From: Olsenella massiliensis
Lineage (GTDB): Bacteria; Actinomycetota; Coriobacteriia; Coriobacteriales; Atopobiaceae
Reading direction: 5' to 3'
Assembly (NCBI RefSeq): GCF_001457795.1
Contig: NZ_LN898207.1
Span: 42,512-106,511, forward strand
DNA length: 64,000 bases
Shown here: positions 51,483-61,485 of the stretch, in pieces
How positions within the stretch are numbered: position 1 is the stretch's first letter
How the letters are laid out: each line of letters opens with the position of its first letter
Translations under genes and position numbers: made by a program
Notes under the pieces: model-generated
The model's database searches: none
What the model was told of the DNA's origin: nothing
The model's input: only the letters and a program-made list of their open reading frames with translations

Positions 51483-53726
51483 TCACGGTGCGAGGCCACC
51501 GCCCAGACTGTCAAAGCGTAGCAGCACCATGGCGACGTCATCCTCGAGCTGACGGTCGGTGAACGCGTCCAACGTCGCGAGCAGACGGTCAAGGAAGCCC
51601 TCATAGCCCCGGGTCGCCTGGGTCATGACGGCGTCGCGCAGGCCCTCCTCGCCAAAGAACGCCCCGTCCGGCGAGCGCGCCTCCGTGGTCCCGTCGGTAT
51701 ACAGCAGCAGCAGGTCGCCCTCCGAGAGCCTCACCCTGCCGTTCTTGTAGTCCATCTCGTGAAAGGCGCCCACGACCCCCGACTGTACGTCCAGGCTCTC
51801 GATCTCGCCCGTGTCGCCTCTCACGAGCAGCGCCGGCGGATGTCCCGCAGAACAGTAGGTAAGAAGGCTCACCCGCAGGTCCACGATGCCCACGAAGAGC
51901 GTCGCGAAGGTCTCAAGGCGCGAGAAGCCCAGCAGGAAGTCGTTAAGCAGGCGCACCATGCGCGCGGGCGAGAGGCCCTGCCACGAGTAGGCGCCCAGCG
52001 CCGTGCGCACGGCGGCCGAGACGGATGCCGCCTCCACGCCCTTTCCCGAGACGTCACCCATGATCACACAGGCACGCTCGTGAGGCAGGCGCACGAGGTC
52101 GTAGAAGTCGCCGCCCACGTAGGCCGTCGCCGTGGCGGAGGAATAGATGCCCTGGGCGGACAGGCCCCTCACGCTCTGAAGCTCGTTTCTCATCCCCGTC
52201 TGCAGGGCCTGGGCGATGCGCTGGTCCTGCCGGCGCGCCTCCTCGCCCAGGGTGAGCTCCCGGATGTCATGGGCGACTACCCGCAGAAAGCGGAGCTCAA
52301 GGTCATCGAAGGGCTCGGCGGTGGCGTCGCGCAACACCAAGAACACCTGTCGGCGCCCCCCTAGGCAGCCCAGGTCAAGCACTGCCCCTCGGTCCGACGC
52401 CCCGTGCGCGTCGAGCCATCGGGCCAGGTCGGATTCCGTCGCGATGCCCAGGACCTCCGACTCGGCCACGTCGCCGTGGGCGCAGGCAACCAGGGGCGTC
52501 GTCAGCCCCAGATCCACGGCAAGCGGCACGTCACCTCCCGGCAGGGCCACCGTGACGTTGCCGTCAGCTCCCGTGACGACGCGCACGGCGCAGGGGGTGG
52601 CACGCAGCTCCTGACAGGCGCTCGCGAGACAGGACAGGACCGGGGCCTCCTTGGCCCCGCTGGCCTCCATGAGCCGCGCGCGAAGCCGGGAGGCCACGTT
52701 GTCCAGGTGGTCCCCCTTGCGCTGGCGCAGGGCCGAGAAGGCGCCCACGAGCTGCACGGAAAGGTATTGGGCGACGGCGTCCAGCAGTTCGGCGTCCTCA
52801 CGACGCGTGGGATGCACGTGCTCCCACCCCACCTCGATGAGGGCGATCACGTGGCCGCCAAACCACACGGGCACGGCGATGAAGCTCACGAACGGCGGCA
52901 GCGTCTCGGCACGCACCTCAAAGACCTCGCGGGTCTCCTCGTCCACCATCTCGCGAAACGCCGGGCGTCCCCGCCTGAGGGCGTCGCGTCCCGGCTCGAG
53001 CACCCTCAGCCTGAGGGCGCGACCCGCACGCGTGGTGAGCTTCTCGATCATGTAGCCAAAGGGCATGTAGCGAGACACCCGCGCCTGCCTGAGGGCGGAG
53101 CTGCGCCCCCGCAGGTGGTAGCCGTCACCCTCGGCGACAAAGAAGAGGGAGCCCGTGGCCTCCATGGTCTGGGTGATCTCCTCTATGACCTTCTCGAGCA
53201 GGGTCGTCACGTCCCGCGTGCCCAGGGTGCCCAGCACGATGTCAAGCGTGCCCGCGAGCCGGTGGTTGGCGCGCGAGAGCTCGCCCACGAGACGCTCGCG
53301 CTCGTCGTCGGCGGCCTTGGAAGCATCCGCCTCGTGCGCGACGACAAGATAGGGCCCGTGGGCAGAACCATCCGTCATGCCCACCTCGCGAGCGCGGACG
53401 GCAAGCTCGGTCTGGGCGCCGTCACCCGTGAGGCAGGTGAGCAGCTGCTGACTCCCGTCCACGGGAAACGGCAGCGAGGAGGGAGAGAAGGGCCGTCTGG
53501 GCACCACGCCCACCGCAGGGGGAAACAGGGCGCGCACGTCCGTCCCGACGAGACCTCGAGGGCCGTGGACGAAGAGCCGCTGCGCATGCTCGTTGGCCAG
53601 CAGCACGCGCCCCGTCCCGTCAAAGGCGAGGACGGCATCGCTCGTGAGGGCCAGCAGGCCGGCGAGGGTGGCGTTGACGCCGCGGGCGCCGATGCCGTCA
53701 ATCCGCCGAACGATCTCTCGCGCCAT
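51483..53726 (-). CDS. RsbU/SpoIIE-type PP2C serine phosphatase with PAS and GAF domains
   Basis: 747 residues. Order: PAS-like domain (about 15-130; LALTSDAVLAFDGTGRVLLANEHAQRLF), a helical segment, a GAF domain (about 170-345; LLEKVIEEITQTMEATGSLFFVAEGDG, FIAVPVWFGGHVIALIEVGWEHVHPTRREDAELLDAVAQYLSVQL), a second GAF-like region, and a C-terminal SpoIIE phosphatase (about 525-747; VGGDFYDLVRLPHERACVIMGDVSGKGVEAA, FATLFVGIVDL, YCSAGHPPALL, LLLYTDGTTEARSPDG). Metal-binding Asp residues are intact. It should dephosphorylate the STAS Ser of the neighbour. ATG 53726 has GGAGG 5 bases upstream. Cytoplasmic; no membrane helix. Confidence 0.9.
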   Translation of the reverse strand: MAREIVRRIDGIGARGVNATLAGLLALTSDAVLAFDGTGRVLLANEHAQRLFVHGPRGLVGTDVRALFPPAVGVVPRRPFSPSSLPFPVDGSQQLLTCLTGDGAQTELAVRAREVGMTDGSAHGPYLVVAHEADASKAADDERERLVGELSRANHRLAGTLDIVLGTLGTRDVTTLLEKVIEEITQTMEATGSLFFVAEGDGYHLRGRSSALRQARVSRYMPFGYMIEKLTTRAGRALRLRVLEPGRDALRRGRPAFREMVDEETREVFEVRAETLPPFVSFIAVPVWFGGHVIALIEVGWEHVHPTRREDAELLDAVAQYLSVQLVGAFSALRQRKGDHLDNVASRLRARLMEASGAKEAPVLSCLASACQELRATPCAVRVVTGADGNVTVALPGGDVPLAVDLGLTTPLVACAHGDVAESEVLGIATESDLARWLDAHGASDRGAVLDLGCLGGRRQVFLVLRDATAEPFDDLELRFLRVVAHDIRELTLGEEARRQDQRIAQALQTGMRNELQSVRGLSAQGIYSSATATAYVGGDFYDLVRLPHERACVIMGDVSGKGVEAASVSAAVRTALGAYSWQGLSPARMVRLLNDFLLGFSRLETFATLFVGIVDLRVSLLTYCSAGHPPALLVRGDTGEIESLDVQSGVVGAFHEMDYKNGRVRLSEGDLLLLYTDGTTEARSPDGAFFGEEGLRDAVMTQATRGYEGFLDRLLATLDAFTDRQLEDDVAMVLLRFDSLGGGLAP

Positions 53727-53849
53727 CATGACCTCCATCAGTCGTGGCGGGCGTGCCCTGGGCCCGATGCCGCAGCGGTGGGTCCCGCAAGGCGAGCGTC
53801 CATGGGACGCGGTGAACTCCCATGAGACGAGGCGAGCCACCCATGTGAG

Positions 53850-53905
53850 AAAAAAGAGCGCTCCCGTTGGTTGGCCTGTGGCCTCTACCTGCGGGAACGC
53901 TCTTT
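53850..53905 (-). terminator. Terminator of tRNA-Leu
   Basis: AAAGAGCG (53853-53860) pairs with CGCTCTTT (53898-53905), extended by TCCCG/CGGGA. On the minus strand the stem is followed by TTTTTTCTC. It lies just after tRNA-Leu. Confidence 0.8.
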
Positions 53906-53916
53906 GACACTCGTGG

Positions 53917-54004
53917 TGTCGGAGGCGGGACTTGAACCCGCACGACCTTTTAGTCAGTCACTAGCACCTCAAGCTAGCGCGTCTGCCAATTCCGCCACTC
54001 CGAC
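53917..54004 (-). tRNA. tRNA-Leu (GAG)
   Basis: Minus-strand class II tRNA: acceptor GTCGGAG/CTCCGAC, anticodon arm CTAGC-TTGAGGT-GCTAG with anticodon GAG, long variable arm TGACTGACTAAAAGGTCG, T-loop TTCAAGT. CCA encoded at 53914-53916. Confidence 0.96.
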
Positions 54005-54141
54005 ATTCGTTTGGTGCGAAAGAAACGATACCACAGCGCCGTAATCGTGGCAACAACAATTTTTACGACGACGCCGTGCCCCGCCGTCCGCGACCCACAG
54101 CTCGCGGCCCGTGAGGCCACGCCCTCAGACCGCACCCTCAC

Positions 54142-55182
54142 CTACAGCCGTATCGAGCTCTCCTTGATGGGGTTCTTCTCGGCAAAGTGGCAGGCGCAGT
54201 AGTGCCCGGGCAGCACCTTACGCAGCGTGGGCACCTCACTCGAGCAGCGGCCCTGGGCGATGGGGCAGCGCGTGTGGAAGGGGCAGCCGCTGGGCGGGTC
54301 GATGGGGCTCGGCACGTCGCCGGCCAGGATGATGCGCTTGCGAGCGTGCTGAATGTCCGGGTCGGGCACCGGCACCGCCGAGAGGAGCGACTGGGTGTAG
54401 GGATGATGCGGCTCCGTGTAGAGCGACTTCCAGTCGGAGTGCTCCATCAGGTGACCCAGGTACATGACGGCCACGCGGTCCGAGATGTGCTGGACGACCG
54501 ACAGGTCATGGGCGATGAACAGGTACGCCGTGCCAAACTCGCGCTGAAGGTCGGACAGGAGGTTGAGCACCTGGGCCTGGATGGACACGTCCAGGGCCGA
54601 GACGGGCTCGTCGCAGATGATGAGCTTGGGCCTGAGGGCAAAGGCGCGGGCGATTCCCACGCGCTGGCGCTGCCCCCCCGAGAACTCGTGCGGGTAGCGG
54701 TTGATGTGCTCGGGGTTGAGGCCCACGACGTCCAGCAGCTCGCGCACGAACGCCGTGCGCTCGGCGGCGTCGGGCATGACGTTGTGGATGGTAAGCGGCT
54801 CGGAGACGATCTCGCCGATCGTCATACGCGGGTTGAGCGAGGCATAGGGGTCCTGGAAGATGTACTGCATGTCGCGGTGCATGGACTTGAACTCGGCCCT
54901 GCTCATCGTGGAGACGTCCTTGCCGTCAAAGATGACGGTGCCCGAGGTGGGCGTCGTGAGGCGCATGATGGAGCGGCCGGTCGTGGACTTGCCGCAACCC
55001 GACTCGCCCACGAGGCCAAAGGTCTCGCCCGGATAGATCTCAAAGCTCACGTCCTCGACGGCGTGCACCTTCTTGGAGCCCTTGCGATGCGCGGAGATCA
55101 CGCCGCCCTCGACGGGAAACTCCTTGGTGAGGTGCTCGACCTTGAGCAGGGGCTGAGTGCCCTCATGCCTGTCCTGTCCCAT
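54142..55182 (-). CDS. oppF: Oligopeptide ABC transporter ATP-binding protein OppF
   Basis: 346 residues. Walker [11 protein letters not shown]-loop [24 protein letters not shown], signature [15 protein letters not shown], Walker [14 protein letters not shown]-loop FIAHDLSVV, and the C-terminal Cys-rich OppD/F motif ([28 protein letters not shown]) that in this family can hold an iron-sulfur cluster. Last gene of oppABCDF; follows oppD directly. Confidence 0.93.
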   Translation of the reverse strand: MGQDRHEGTQPLLKVEHLTKEFPVEGGVISAHRKGSKKVHAVEDVSFEIYPGETFGLVGESGCGKSTTGRSIMRLTTPTSGTVIFDGKDVSTMSRAEFKSMHRDMQYIFQDPYASLNPRMTIGEIVSEPLTIHNVMPDAAERTAFVRELLDVVGLNPEHINRYPHEFSGGQRQRVGIARAFALRPKLIICDEPVSALDVSIQAQVLNLLSDLQREFGTAYLFIAHDLSVVQHISDRVAVMYLGHLMEHSDWKSLYTEPHHPYTQSLLSAVPVPDPDIQHARKRIILAGDVPSPIDPPSGCPFHTRCPIAQGRCSSEVPTLRKVLPGHYCACHFAEKNPIKESSIRL

Positions 55183-56337
55183 CTATGCCTCGCCTCCTTC
55201 CTGTGCCGCGGCATGCCTGGGGGCATGCGCCTTTGGCGTGTCGGGCGCGGACTTGCCCCGCGTGCGCGAGGTGGCGGGGGCATTGGCGGCGACGAAGGCG
55301 GCATCGCCCGCAAAATGGCAGCGGGCGTAGTGACCCGTCTCGCTCACGTGCAGCTCGGGCGCCATGGTGTGGCAGCGCTCTGTGGCATAGGGGCAGCGCG
55401 GCGAGAAGGGGCAGCCGGCAGGCACGTTGACCAGCGAAGGCGGGTTGCCCGTGATGGGCGTGAGCGGGCGCTTCTCGTCGATGACGGGATCAGGGATGGA
55501 GCGGTTGAGGCCCCAGGTGTAGGGATGCAGGGGGCTGTAGAAGATCTCGTCGGCCGTGCCGAACTCCACGGGCTGGCCCGCGTACATGACCATGATCTTG
55601 TCCGCGACGTCGGCGACGACGCCCAGGTCGTGCGTGATCATGATGATTGCGTTGCCGTTCTTCTGCTGCATCTCCTGCATGAGCTCGATGATCTGCGCCT
55701 GGATGGTCACGTCGAGGGCCGTGGTGGGCTCGTCGGCGATGAGGATGTCGGGGTCGCAGGCAAGCGCCATGGCGATCATGACGCGCTGGCGCATGCCGCC
55801 CGAGAACTCGTGCGGGTAGTCCTTGACGCGCTGCTCCGGGTTGGGGATGCCCACCATGTCAAGGAGCTCGACGGAGCGCTGAAGGGCCTCCTTCTTGGAG
55901 TAGCCGCGATGCAGCCTGAGACCCTCGCCCAGCTGACGTCCGATGGTGTACACCGGGTTGAGGGAGGTCATGGGGTCCTGGAAGATCATCGCGATGTCGT
56001 TGCCGCGAATGTGCTCCATCTCCTCCTCGCTCATGGCGAGAAGCGACTTGCCGTGATAGCGCACGTCACCACCCTCGATGCGCCCCGGGGGCATGTCGAT
56101 GAGCCCCATGATGGTGAGCGAGGTCACTGATTTGCCGGAGCCGGACTCGCCCACGACGCCAAGGGTCTCTCCCCTGTCAAGGGTGTATGAGACGCCGTTG
56201 ACGGCCTTGACCACGCCGTCCTGCGTATGGAAGTACATCTTGAGGTCGTCGACCTCCAGAAGGTGCTCGCCCTCGGGAACGGGCAGCTCCTTGAGGTCAA
56301 CATAGTTCTCGTCGCGCTTCTTTCGTCCAAACAGCAT
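55183..56337 (-). CDS. oppD: Oligopeptide ABC transporter ATP-binding protein OppD
   Basis: 384 residues. Walker [10 protein letters not shown]-loop [24 protein letters not shown], signature [15 protein letters not shown], Walker [14 protein letters not shown]-loop [14 protein letters not shown], and a Cys-containing C-terminus ([22 protein letters not shown]). A further tail of 40 residues rich in Ala and Lys follows. ATG 56337 is preferred over the overlapping ATG at 56346, since AAGG is 9 bases upstream. Confidence 0.93.
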   Translation of the reverse strand: MLFGRKKRDENYVDLKELPVPEGEHLLEVDDLKMYFHTQDGVVKAVNGVSYTLDRGETLGVVGESGSGKSVTSLTIMGLIDMPPGRIEGGDVRYHGKSLLAMSEEEMEHIRGNDIAMIFQDPMTSLNPVYTIGRQLGEGLRLHRGYSKKEALQRSVELLDMVGIPNPEQRVKDYPHEFSGGMRQRVMIAMALACDPDILIADEPTTALDVTIQAQIIELMQEMQQKNGNAIIMITHDLGVVADVADKIMVMYAGQPVEFGTADEIFYSPLHPYTWGLNRSIPDPVIDEKRPLTPITGNPPSLVNVPAGCPFSPRCPYATERCHTMAPELHVSETGHYARCHFAGDAAFVAANAPATSRTRGKSAPDTPKAHAPRHAAAQEGGEA

Positions 56338-56338
56338 C

Positions 56339-57298
56339 TTATGCATCCTTCATCTTAACGTCGAGGGCATCGCGCAGGCCGTCACCGAGCAGCGTAAAGG
56401 CGAGGACGGTGAGCAGGATGGCGAGACCCGGCATGATCATGAGCCAGGGCTGGGTGGCGATGAACTTCTGCCCGTCCTCGATGAGGATGCCCCACGAGGG
56501 ATCGGGGGGCACGACGCCCATGCCCAGGAAGGACAGGGCGGCCTCCGTGAGGATGGCGCCACCAATGTTCATCGTGGAGTACACCACGATGGACGCGACG
56601 GAGTTGGGGAAGATGTGGCGCATGATGATGCGCGCGTCCGATGCGCCCATGGAGCGCGCCGCGTCAACGTAGTCGTTCTCCTTGACGGAGAGGATCGCCG
56701 AGCGGAACACGCGGGCGATGGACGGCCAGCCGAGCACGCCGATGGCGATGAAGACGTTCTGGATGCCCGAGCCCAGGACCGCCAGCATGACGATCACGAA
56801 GAGGATGTACGGGAAGGCCAGAAAGACGTCGGCCAGGCGCATGATGACGGTGTCCCAGAAGCCGCCGTAATAGGCGGCGACGGCGCCCATGACGAGGCCG
56901 ATGAGGGTGGAGATGGCCGTGGCCAGCAGGCCGACGGCAAGCGAGATGCGCGCGCCGTAGACGACGCGCGAGAGCACGTCGCGACCCACCTGGTCGGTGC
57001 CGAAGGGATGCGCGGCGCTCATGGGCAGGCGCGCGTCATAGAGCTGCGCCGTGGGCCCGCCCAGGGTCTGCGGAACCCAGAGGTCGGCCGTGAGGGCGAC
57101 GAGCACAATGAAGACAATCCAGATGACCGCCATGATGGCCAGGCGGTTGCGCCTGAGGCGCGCCAGGGCGTCACCCCAGAGCGTGCGCGAGGGCGCGCCC
57201 GCATCGATCGTCGTTCCCTCGGCCGGCGCGGCGTCGCGCTGCTGGTCGGGCGTCTCGACGGCGACGGGCTCGCCCTTCATCCATGACTTGAGGCTCAT
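56339..57298 (-). CDS. oppC: Oligopeptide ABC transporter permease OppC
   Basis: 319 residues with six helices. N-terminal cytoplasmic extension of about 50 residues, then LARLRRNRLAIMAVIWIVFIVLVAL, HPFGTDQVGRDVLSRVVYGARISLAVGL (the OppC N-terminal signature) and the EAA loop DYVDAARSMGASDARIIMRHIFPN. The stop lies within the first codons of oppD. Confidence 0.93.
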   Translation of the reverse strand: MSLKSWMKGEPVAVETPDQQRDAAPAEGTTIDAGAPSRTLWGDALARLRRNRLAIMAVIWIVFIVLVALTADLWVPQTLGGPTAQLYDARLPMSAAHPFGTDQVGRDVLSRVVYGARISLAVGLLATAISTLIGLVMGAVAAYYGGFWDTVIMRLADVFLAFPYILFVIVMLAVLGSGIQNVFIAIGVLGWPSIARVFRSAILSVKENDYVDAARSMGASDARIIMRHIFPNSVASIVVYSTMNIGGAILTEAALSFLGMGVVPPDPSWGILIEDGQKFIATQPWLMIMPGLAILLTVLAFTLLGDGLRDALDVKMKDA

Positions 57299-57311
57299 GT
57301 CAGCCTCCCCC

Positions 57312-58352
57312 CTATCCCTGATCCTTGGAGCTGCCGTACCTGATGCGAGGATCGAGGAAGGCGTAGCTGATGTCCACGATGAGGTTGATGACCATGACGA
57401 CGATAACGATGATCGTCACCGAACCCATGACGATGGGCCAGTCGCGCTGCGTGATGGCGCGATAGGTCTCAAAGCCCACGCCCGGCCAGTTGAACACCGT
57501 CTCGGTGAGGATGGCGCCGGCGAGCATGCCTCCAAAGTCGATGCCGATGTAGGTGACGACGGGGATGAGGGCGTTCTTGAGCGCGTGATGCAAGATGGTC
57601 GCCCGACGGGAGAGGCCCTTGGCCCGGGCGGTGCGGATGTAGTCCTGGTTCATGACCTCGAGCAGCTGCGAGCGCATGATGCGCGCCGTGTAGGCCGTTG
57701 AGACCGAAGCCAGCGTGATGGCAGGCAGGATGTAGTACATGCCCGCGTTGAACTCGGCGGTGGGACCCCCCGCCCCCGAGATGGGCAGATAGAAGCCTCC
57801 GCCCGTCCAGTCCTTGACCATGATGCCAAAGAAGAGCTGCAGCAGCATGCCCAGCCAGAACGCGGGCATGGCGACGAGGATGGACGTAGAGAGGGTGACG
57901 AGCACGTCCCAGAACGAGTAGCGCTTGATGGCCGACACCATGCCCGCCAGGATGCCGATCACCGCCTCGACGAGGATGGCGACGGCGGCAAGGCGGATGG
58001 TGTAGGGATACTTCTCCATGAGGATGGACGAGACGCTCTTGCCGGACTGCTGGTAGGAGACGCCCAGGTCACCTTGGAGAAGCCCGCCCAGATACAGCGT
58101 GTAGCGCTTCCACAGGGGGGTCTCGACGGGATTGCCGCTCTCGTCAAGGATGGGCTTGCCGTCGGCGTCGGTGTCGATGAGGTGATACGTGGCACGCAGG
58201 TTGAGCTCGGTCTGCGGATCGAGCTTCTTCTCTCCGGCGATGAGCTTGATGGGGTCACCGGGGACGATGTTCTGCATGGCAAACAGAATGAGCGTGACGC
58301 CCAGAAACACCGGGATGAACTGAAGAACGCGCTTGACGATGTACTTGCCCAT
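57312..58352 (-). CDS. oppB: Oligopeptide ABC transporter permease OppB
   Basis: 346 residues with six helices. N-terminal MGKYIVKRVLQFIPVFLGVTLILFAMQNIVPGDP, GDLGVSYQQSGKSV and the EAA loop QDYIRTARAKGLSRRATILHHALKNALIPVVTYIG. An insert of about 30 residues follows the first helix (LIDTDADGKPILDESGNPVETP). It pairs with OppC. Confidence 0.93.
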   Translation of the reverse strand: MGKYIVKRVLQFIPVFLGVTLILFAMQNIVPGDPIKLIAGEKKLDPQTELNLRATYHLIDTDADGKPILDESGNPVETPLWKRYTLYLGGLLQGDLGVSYQQSGKSVSSILMEKYPYTIRLAAVAILVEAVIGILAGMVSAIKRYSFWDVLVTLSTSILVAMPAFWLGMLLQLFFGIMVKDWTGGGFYLPISGAGGPTAEFNAGMYYILPAITLASVSTAYTARIMRSQLLEVMNQDYIRTARAKGLSRRATILHHALKNALIPVVTYIGIDFGGMLAGAILTETVFNWPGVGFETYRAITQRDWPIVMGSVTIIVIVVMVINLIVDISYAFLDPRIRYGSSKDQG

Positions 58353-58507
58353 ACGAAGGACTCCTCCATGAGACGCCCCAGGCTTGGTCCTTTCTGGCGG
58401 GGGACGCCCTATCGCTCATACAAAACGAGGGGTGGGACACCGTGCTACCGATGCCCCACCACCATCGTGTGTCGCTACGACCTACGCGAAACCAAAATCA
58501 GCAAGAC
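58353..58507 (-). other. Intercistronic segment between oppA and oppB
   Basis: 155 bases that include a GGTGGG (58431-58436) / CCCACC (58455-58460) hairpin without a T-tract. It probably limits read-through or protects the oppA message, so that binding protein is made in excess. Confidence 0.5.
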
Positions 58508-60139
58508 CTAAGCTTGGATGCTTGCGGTCGCAAAGTCAACCTTGCTCTGCGGATCAAGGTAGAGCTTCTCGATACGGGAGCTGCCGACCCAGTTGTGCGA
58601 GTAGAACATCAGGGGAATGATGGGCATGTCCTCGCCCAGGGTCTTGTTGATGGCGCGGAAGGCCTCCTTGCGCTTGTCCTCGTCCGTGATCTGGCGCGCC
58701 TCGTCGATGGCCTTGTCAACTGCGGGGTTGTTGTACTTGGAGTAGTTGTTGTCCGCAGTGCTGTAGAAGTTGGGATAGATGAAGTTGTCCATCGTGGGAT
58801 AGTCGGCGATCCAGCCGAGACGACCCATCTGGAAGCTGCCGTCACCGAGCTTCGTGAGGTAGGACGCCCACTCCTGGGACTCCTGCGTCACCTTGAAGCC
58901 CACGGCCTCGAGGTCGCTCTGGATGATGGACATGATGTCCTCGTGGCCGCCGCCCGAGTTGTAGCTGAGCGTGATCTCGGTGCCCGCGAGGTTGTTGTCG
59001 TCCACGAGCTTCTGGGCGGCCGCCTTGTCGTACTTGCAGTCGGGCCAGGAGTTGTCCATGCCGGGGTCAAGAATCTTGGGGAAGACGCTGTCGGCAGGGG
59101 TGCGCGTGCCCTCGAAGAGGGTGTCGCAGATGTTCTGGCGGTTGATGGCCAGCGAGATGGCGTGACGCACGGTCGCGTCGGTGATCTTCTCGCAGTTGAC
59201 GGCGAGGTAGTACACCGAGAGCTCAGCGCCGGTGAGGACCTGGTGGCCCTTGGTGACGGTATAGCCGTCCTCGGACTTGCCGTACTTCTCGCTGATCTCG
59301 CCAAAGCGGCCCGTGGGGATCTGCGCCATATCGAGGTTGCCGCCCTCGAACTCGCGGAAGGCGGTGGTGGGGTCCTTCTGGATGGAGAAGTTGATGGCGC
59401 CGAGCTTGGCCTTTTCGCCGTAGTAGTCGTCAAAGCGCTTGACGTTGATGTACTGGTCGGCCACCCAGTCGCCGTCCATCATGAAGGGGCCGTTGCCGAT
59501 GGGGTGCTTGAGGAACGACGCGGGGTCGTCCAGCGCGGCCTGGGGCACCGGCGCGAGGGCGGGGTGCGAGCAGACCGTGGGGAAGTCGGCCATGGGGGCG
59601 TTGAGCTTGATGACGAGGGTGTTCTCGTCGGGGCAGGTGACGCCCGAAAGCTCCTTGGCCTTCTTGCTGAGCATCTCCTCGTAGCCCACGATGGGGGCAA
59701 GGTGGTAGTTGATCTCGGAGGGGGTGGGCATGTCGGGGTCGCAGATGCGCTCGAAGCCGCGCTTGAACGCCTTGGCGTCCACGGCATCGCCGTTGTGGAA
59801 CTTGGCGCCCTTGACCAGGTGGAAGGTGAACTCGGTGTCGTCGTCGTTGGACTCCCAGGACTCGGCCGCCTTGGGGACGACCGCGCCCTTTGCCCAGTCG
59901 TAGTCCGTGAGCGCGTCAAACAGGATGTGCTCGACCTGCGTGCCCTGGTCCTCCTGGGTGTTGTAGGGGTCAATGGCAACGGGGTTGTTGATGTAGTACT
60001 TCAGGGTGCCGCCGGCGCCCGTGCCGCCCTCAGAGGACCCGGCGTTCTTCTTGCCGCATCCGGCAAGGGCCGCGAGGGCCGTCGACGCGAGCCCCCCCGC
60101 AACGAAGCCACGGCGCGTTACTGCATGGTTCTGATGCAT
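58508..60139 (-). CDS. oppA: Oligopeptide-binding lipoprotein OppA
   Basis: 543 residues, family 5 solute-binding protein. The signal has RRGF followed by a hydrophobic stretch and lipobox LAGC (Cys about residue 28). Family 5 features: LTDYDWAKGAVVPKAAESWESNDDDTEFTFHLVKGAKFHNGDAVDAKAFKRGFERI and a large peptide-binding middle. ATG 60139 with CGGAGGAACTTC; the longer frame is not needed. First gene of the operon; no opp regulator is adjacent. Confidence 0.93.
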   Translation of the reverse strand: MHQNHAVTRRGFVAGGLASTALAALAGCGKKNAGSSEGGTGAGGTLKYYINNPVAIDPYNTQEDQGTQVEHILFDALTDYDWAKGAVVPKAAESWESNDDDTEFTFHLVKGAKFHNGDAVDAKAFKRGFERICDPDMPTPSEINYHLAPIVGYEEMLSKKAKELSGVTCPDENTLVIKLNAPMADFPTVCSHPALAPVPQAALDDPASFLKHPIGNGPFMMDGDWVADQYINVKRFDDYYGEKAKLGAINFSIQKDPTTAFREFEGGNLDMAQIPTGRFGEISEKYGKSEDGYTVTKGHQVLTGAELSVYYLAVNCEKITDATVRHAISLAINRQNICDTLFEGTRTPADSVFPKILDPGMDNSWPDCKYDKAAAQKLVDDNNLAGTEITLSYNSGGGHEDIMSIIQSDLEAVGFKVTQESQEWASYLTKLGDGSFQMGRLGWIADYPTMDNFIYPNFYSTADNNYSKYNNPAVDKAIDEARQITDEDKRKEAFRAINKTLGEDMPIIPLMFYSHNWVGSSRIEKLYLDPQSKVDFATASIQA

Positions 60140-60352
60140 GAAGTTCCTCCGTTTCCATGCGCGACGAACATGACGCCGTCGCGCAACTCTATGGGAAAAC
60201 ATGGGGATACCGCTTAACCAGCCCATGTTTATGGATAGTAGTACCTATTTTATGCCAAGGCATGCAGGTATTGCAACGCTAGGCCAAACAGGACGCCCAT
60301 CGAAAACTTTCCCCCGCTGGCGACATTGCCGCCCGCGGGCGATCCGATTGCG

Positions 60353-60610
60353 CTACACGCCCAGGATGGTGCCGTTGGGGAAGGTGATGGCAAGCACCAG
60401 CACGCAGACCACGAACACCGTGGTCGTGATGAGGGTGAGGCGGTCGAGATTATGCTCGAGGATGCCCGTCCCCGCGCTGGCGTTATACAGCGAGGCGGCG
60501 ATCATGTCCGACACGCCCGTCCCCTTGCCGGAATGCATGAGGATGAGGACGATGCTGAGGAAGGCCGAGACGAACATCAGGATGAGGACGATGGTGTTGA
60601 AAATACCCAC
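60353..60610 (-). CDS. secG: Preprotein translocase subunit SecG
   Basis: 85 residues with two helices: FNTIVLILMFVSAFLSIVLILMHSGKGTGVSDMI, where the conserved LxQxGKGxG appears as MHSGKGTG, then a loop and LTTVFVVCVLVLAITF. It follows tpiA by 110 bases, an arrangement common in Gram-positive bacteria. GGAGCCTCTGTGGGT precedes the start. Confidence 0.9.
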   Translation of the reverse strand: MGIFNTIVLILMFVSAFLSIVLILMHSGKGTGVSDMIAASLYNASAGTGILEHNLDRLTLITTTVFVVCVLVLAITFPNGTILGV

Positions 60611-60720
60611 AGAGGCTCCTTTGACGACGGGGCCGGCGACGCCGTCGCATCGCCGGCCCCCGACACATGCGCATTCGCTGGTACTTTAGCACAGATGAGC
60701 GCGGCGCACGTCCGGCCTGC

Positions 60721-61485
60721 CTACATGGCCGCCCTCACCATGGCGGCGAAGGAGTCCGCCTTGAGCGACGCGCCGCCCACCAGGGCGCCGTCGACGTCCC
60801 TCTGATCGAGGAAGCCGGCGACGTTCTCGGGCTTGGCCGAGCCGCCGTACAGGATGCGGATGCCGTCGGCCGTCGTGGCGCCGAAGACCTCGGTGAGCGT
60901 CGCGCGGATGGCGGCGCAGACCTCCTGGGCGTCGTCGGCCGTGGCGGTCTTGCCGGTGCCGATGGCCCAGATGGGCTCATAGGCGACGACGTACGCCGAG
61001 GGGTCCTCGATGGTGAGGCCTGCCGTGTCCTTCTTGATCTGGTCGACGACAAAATCAACATGAGTGCCGGCCTCGCGAACCTCAAGCGGCTCGCCGCAGC
61101 AGCTGATGGGGATGAGGCTGTGGGCCATCAGGGCCTTTGCCTTGCGGTTGACGTCCTCGTCCGTCTCGCCAAAGTAGCCCCGACGCTCGGAGTGACCGAT
61201 GATGCAGTAGCGAACGCCCACGTTGGTGAGCATGTCAGGAGCGGTCTCGCCGGTGAAGGCGCCCTTCTCCTCCCAGTAGACGTTCTGGGCGCCCAGCGCG
61301 AAGGGCGCGGCCTCCTGCTCGATGACCTCCGCGACGCCCTTGAGGTCAACGGCGGGCGGGCACACGACGACGTCCACGTCGCCGCTGCCGTCGGCGAGCT
61401 CCTTGGCAAGGCCCTGCGCGAGGATGACGCCCTCGGTGTAGGTCTTGTTCATCTTCCAGTTGCCGGCGATCATACGGTTACGCAT
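60721..61485 (-). CDS. tpiA: Triosephosphate isomerase
   Basis: 254 residues. AGNWKMNK (Lys), catalytic His in IIGHSERR, catalytic Glu in AYEPIWAIGTGK, phosphate-binding GGSAKPENV. ATG 61485 has GGAGG 9 bases upstream and overlaps the pgk stop by 8 bases. Confidence 0.97.
   Translation of the reverse strand: MRNRMIAGNWKMNKTYTEGVILAQGLAKELADGSGDVDVVVCPPAVDLKGVAEVIEQEAAPFALGAQNVYWEEKGAFTGETAPDMLTNVGVRYCIIGHSERRGYFGETDEDVNRKAKALMAHSLIPISCCGEPLEVREAGTHVDFVVDQIKKDTAGLTIEDPSAYVVAYEPIWAIGTGKTATADDAQEVCAAIRATLTEVFGATTADGIRILYGGSAKPENVAGFLDQRDVDGALVGGASLKADSFAAMVRAAM

Noticed and set aside
58442..60217. Long open frame (591 codons) on the plus strand
   Set aside because: It is antisense to oppA; high G+C makes long shadow frames common. 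The translation is Val/Leu/Gly-rich with no domain, while oppA on the other strand is fully recognisable.
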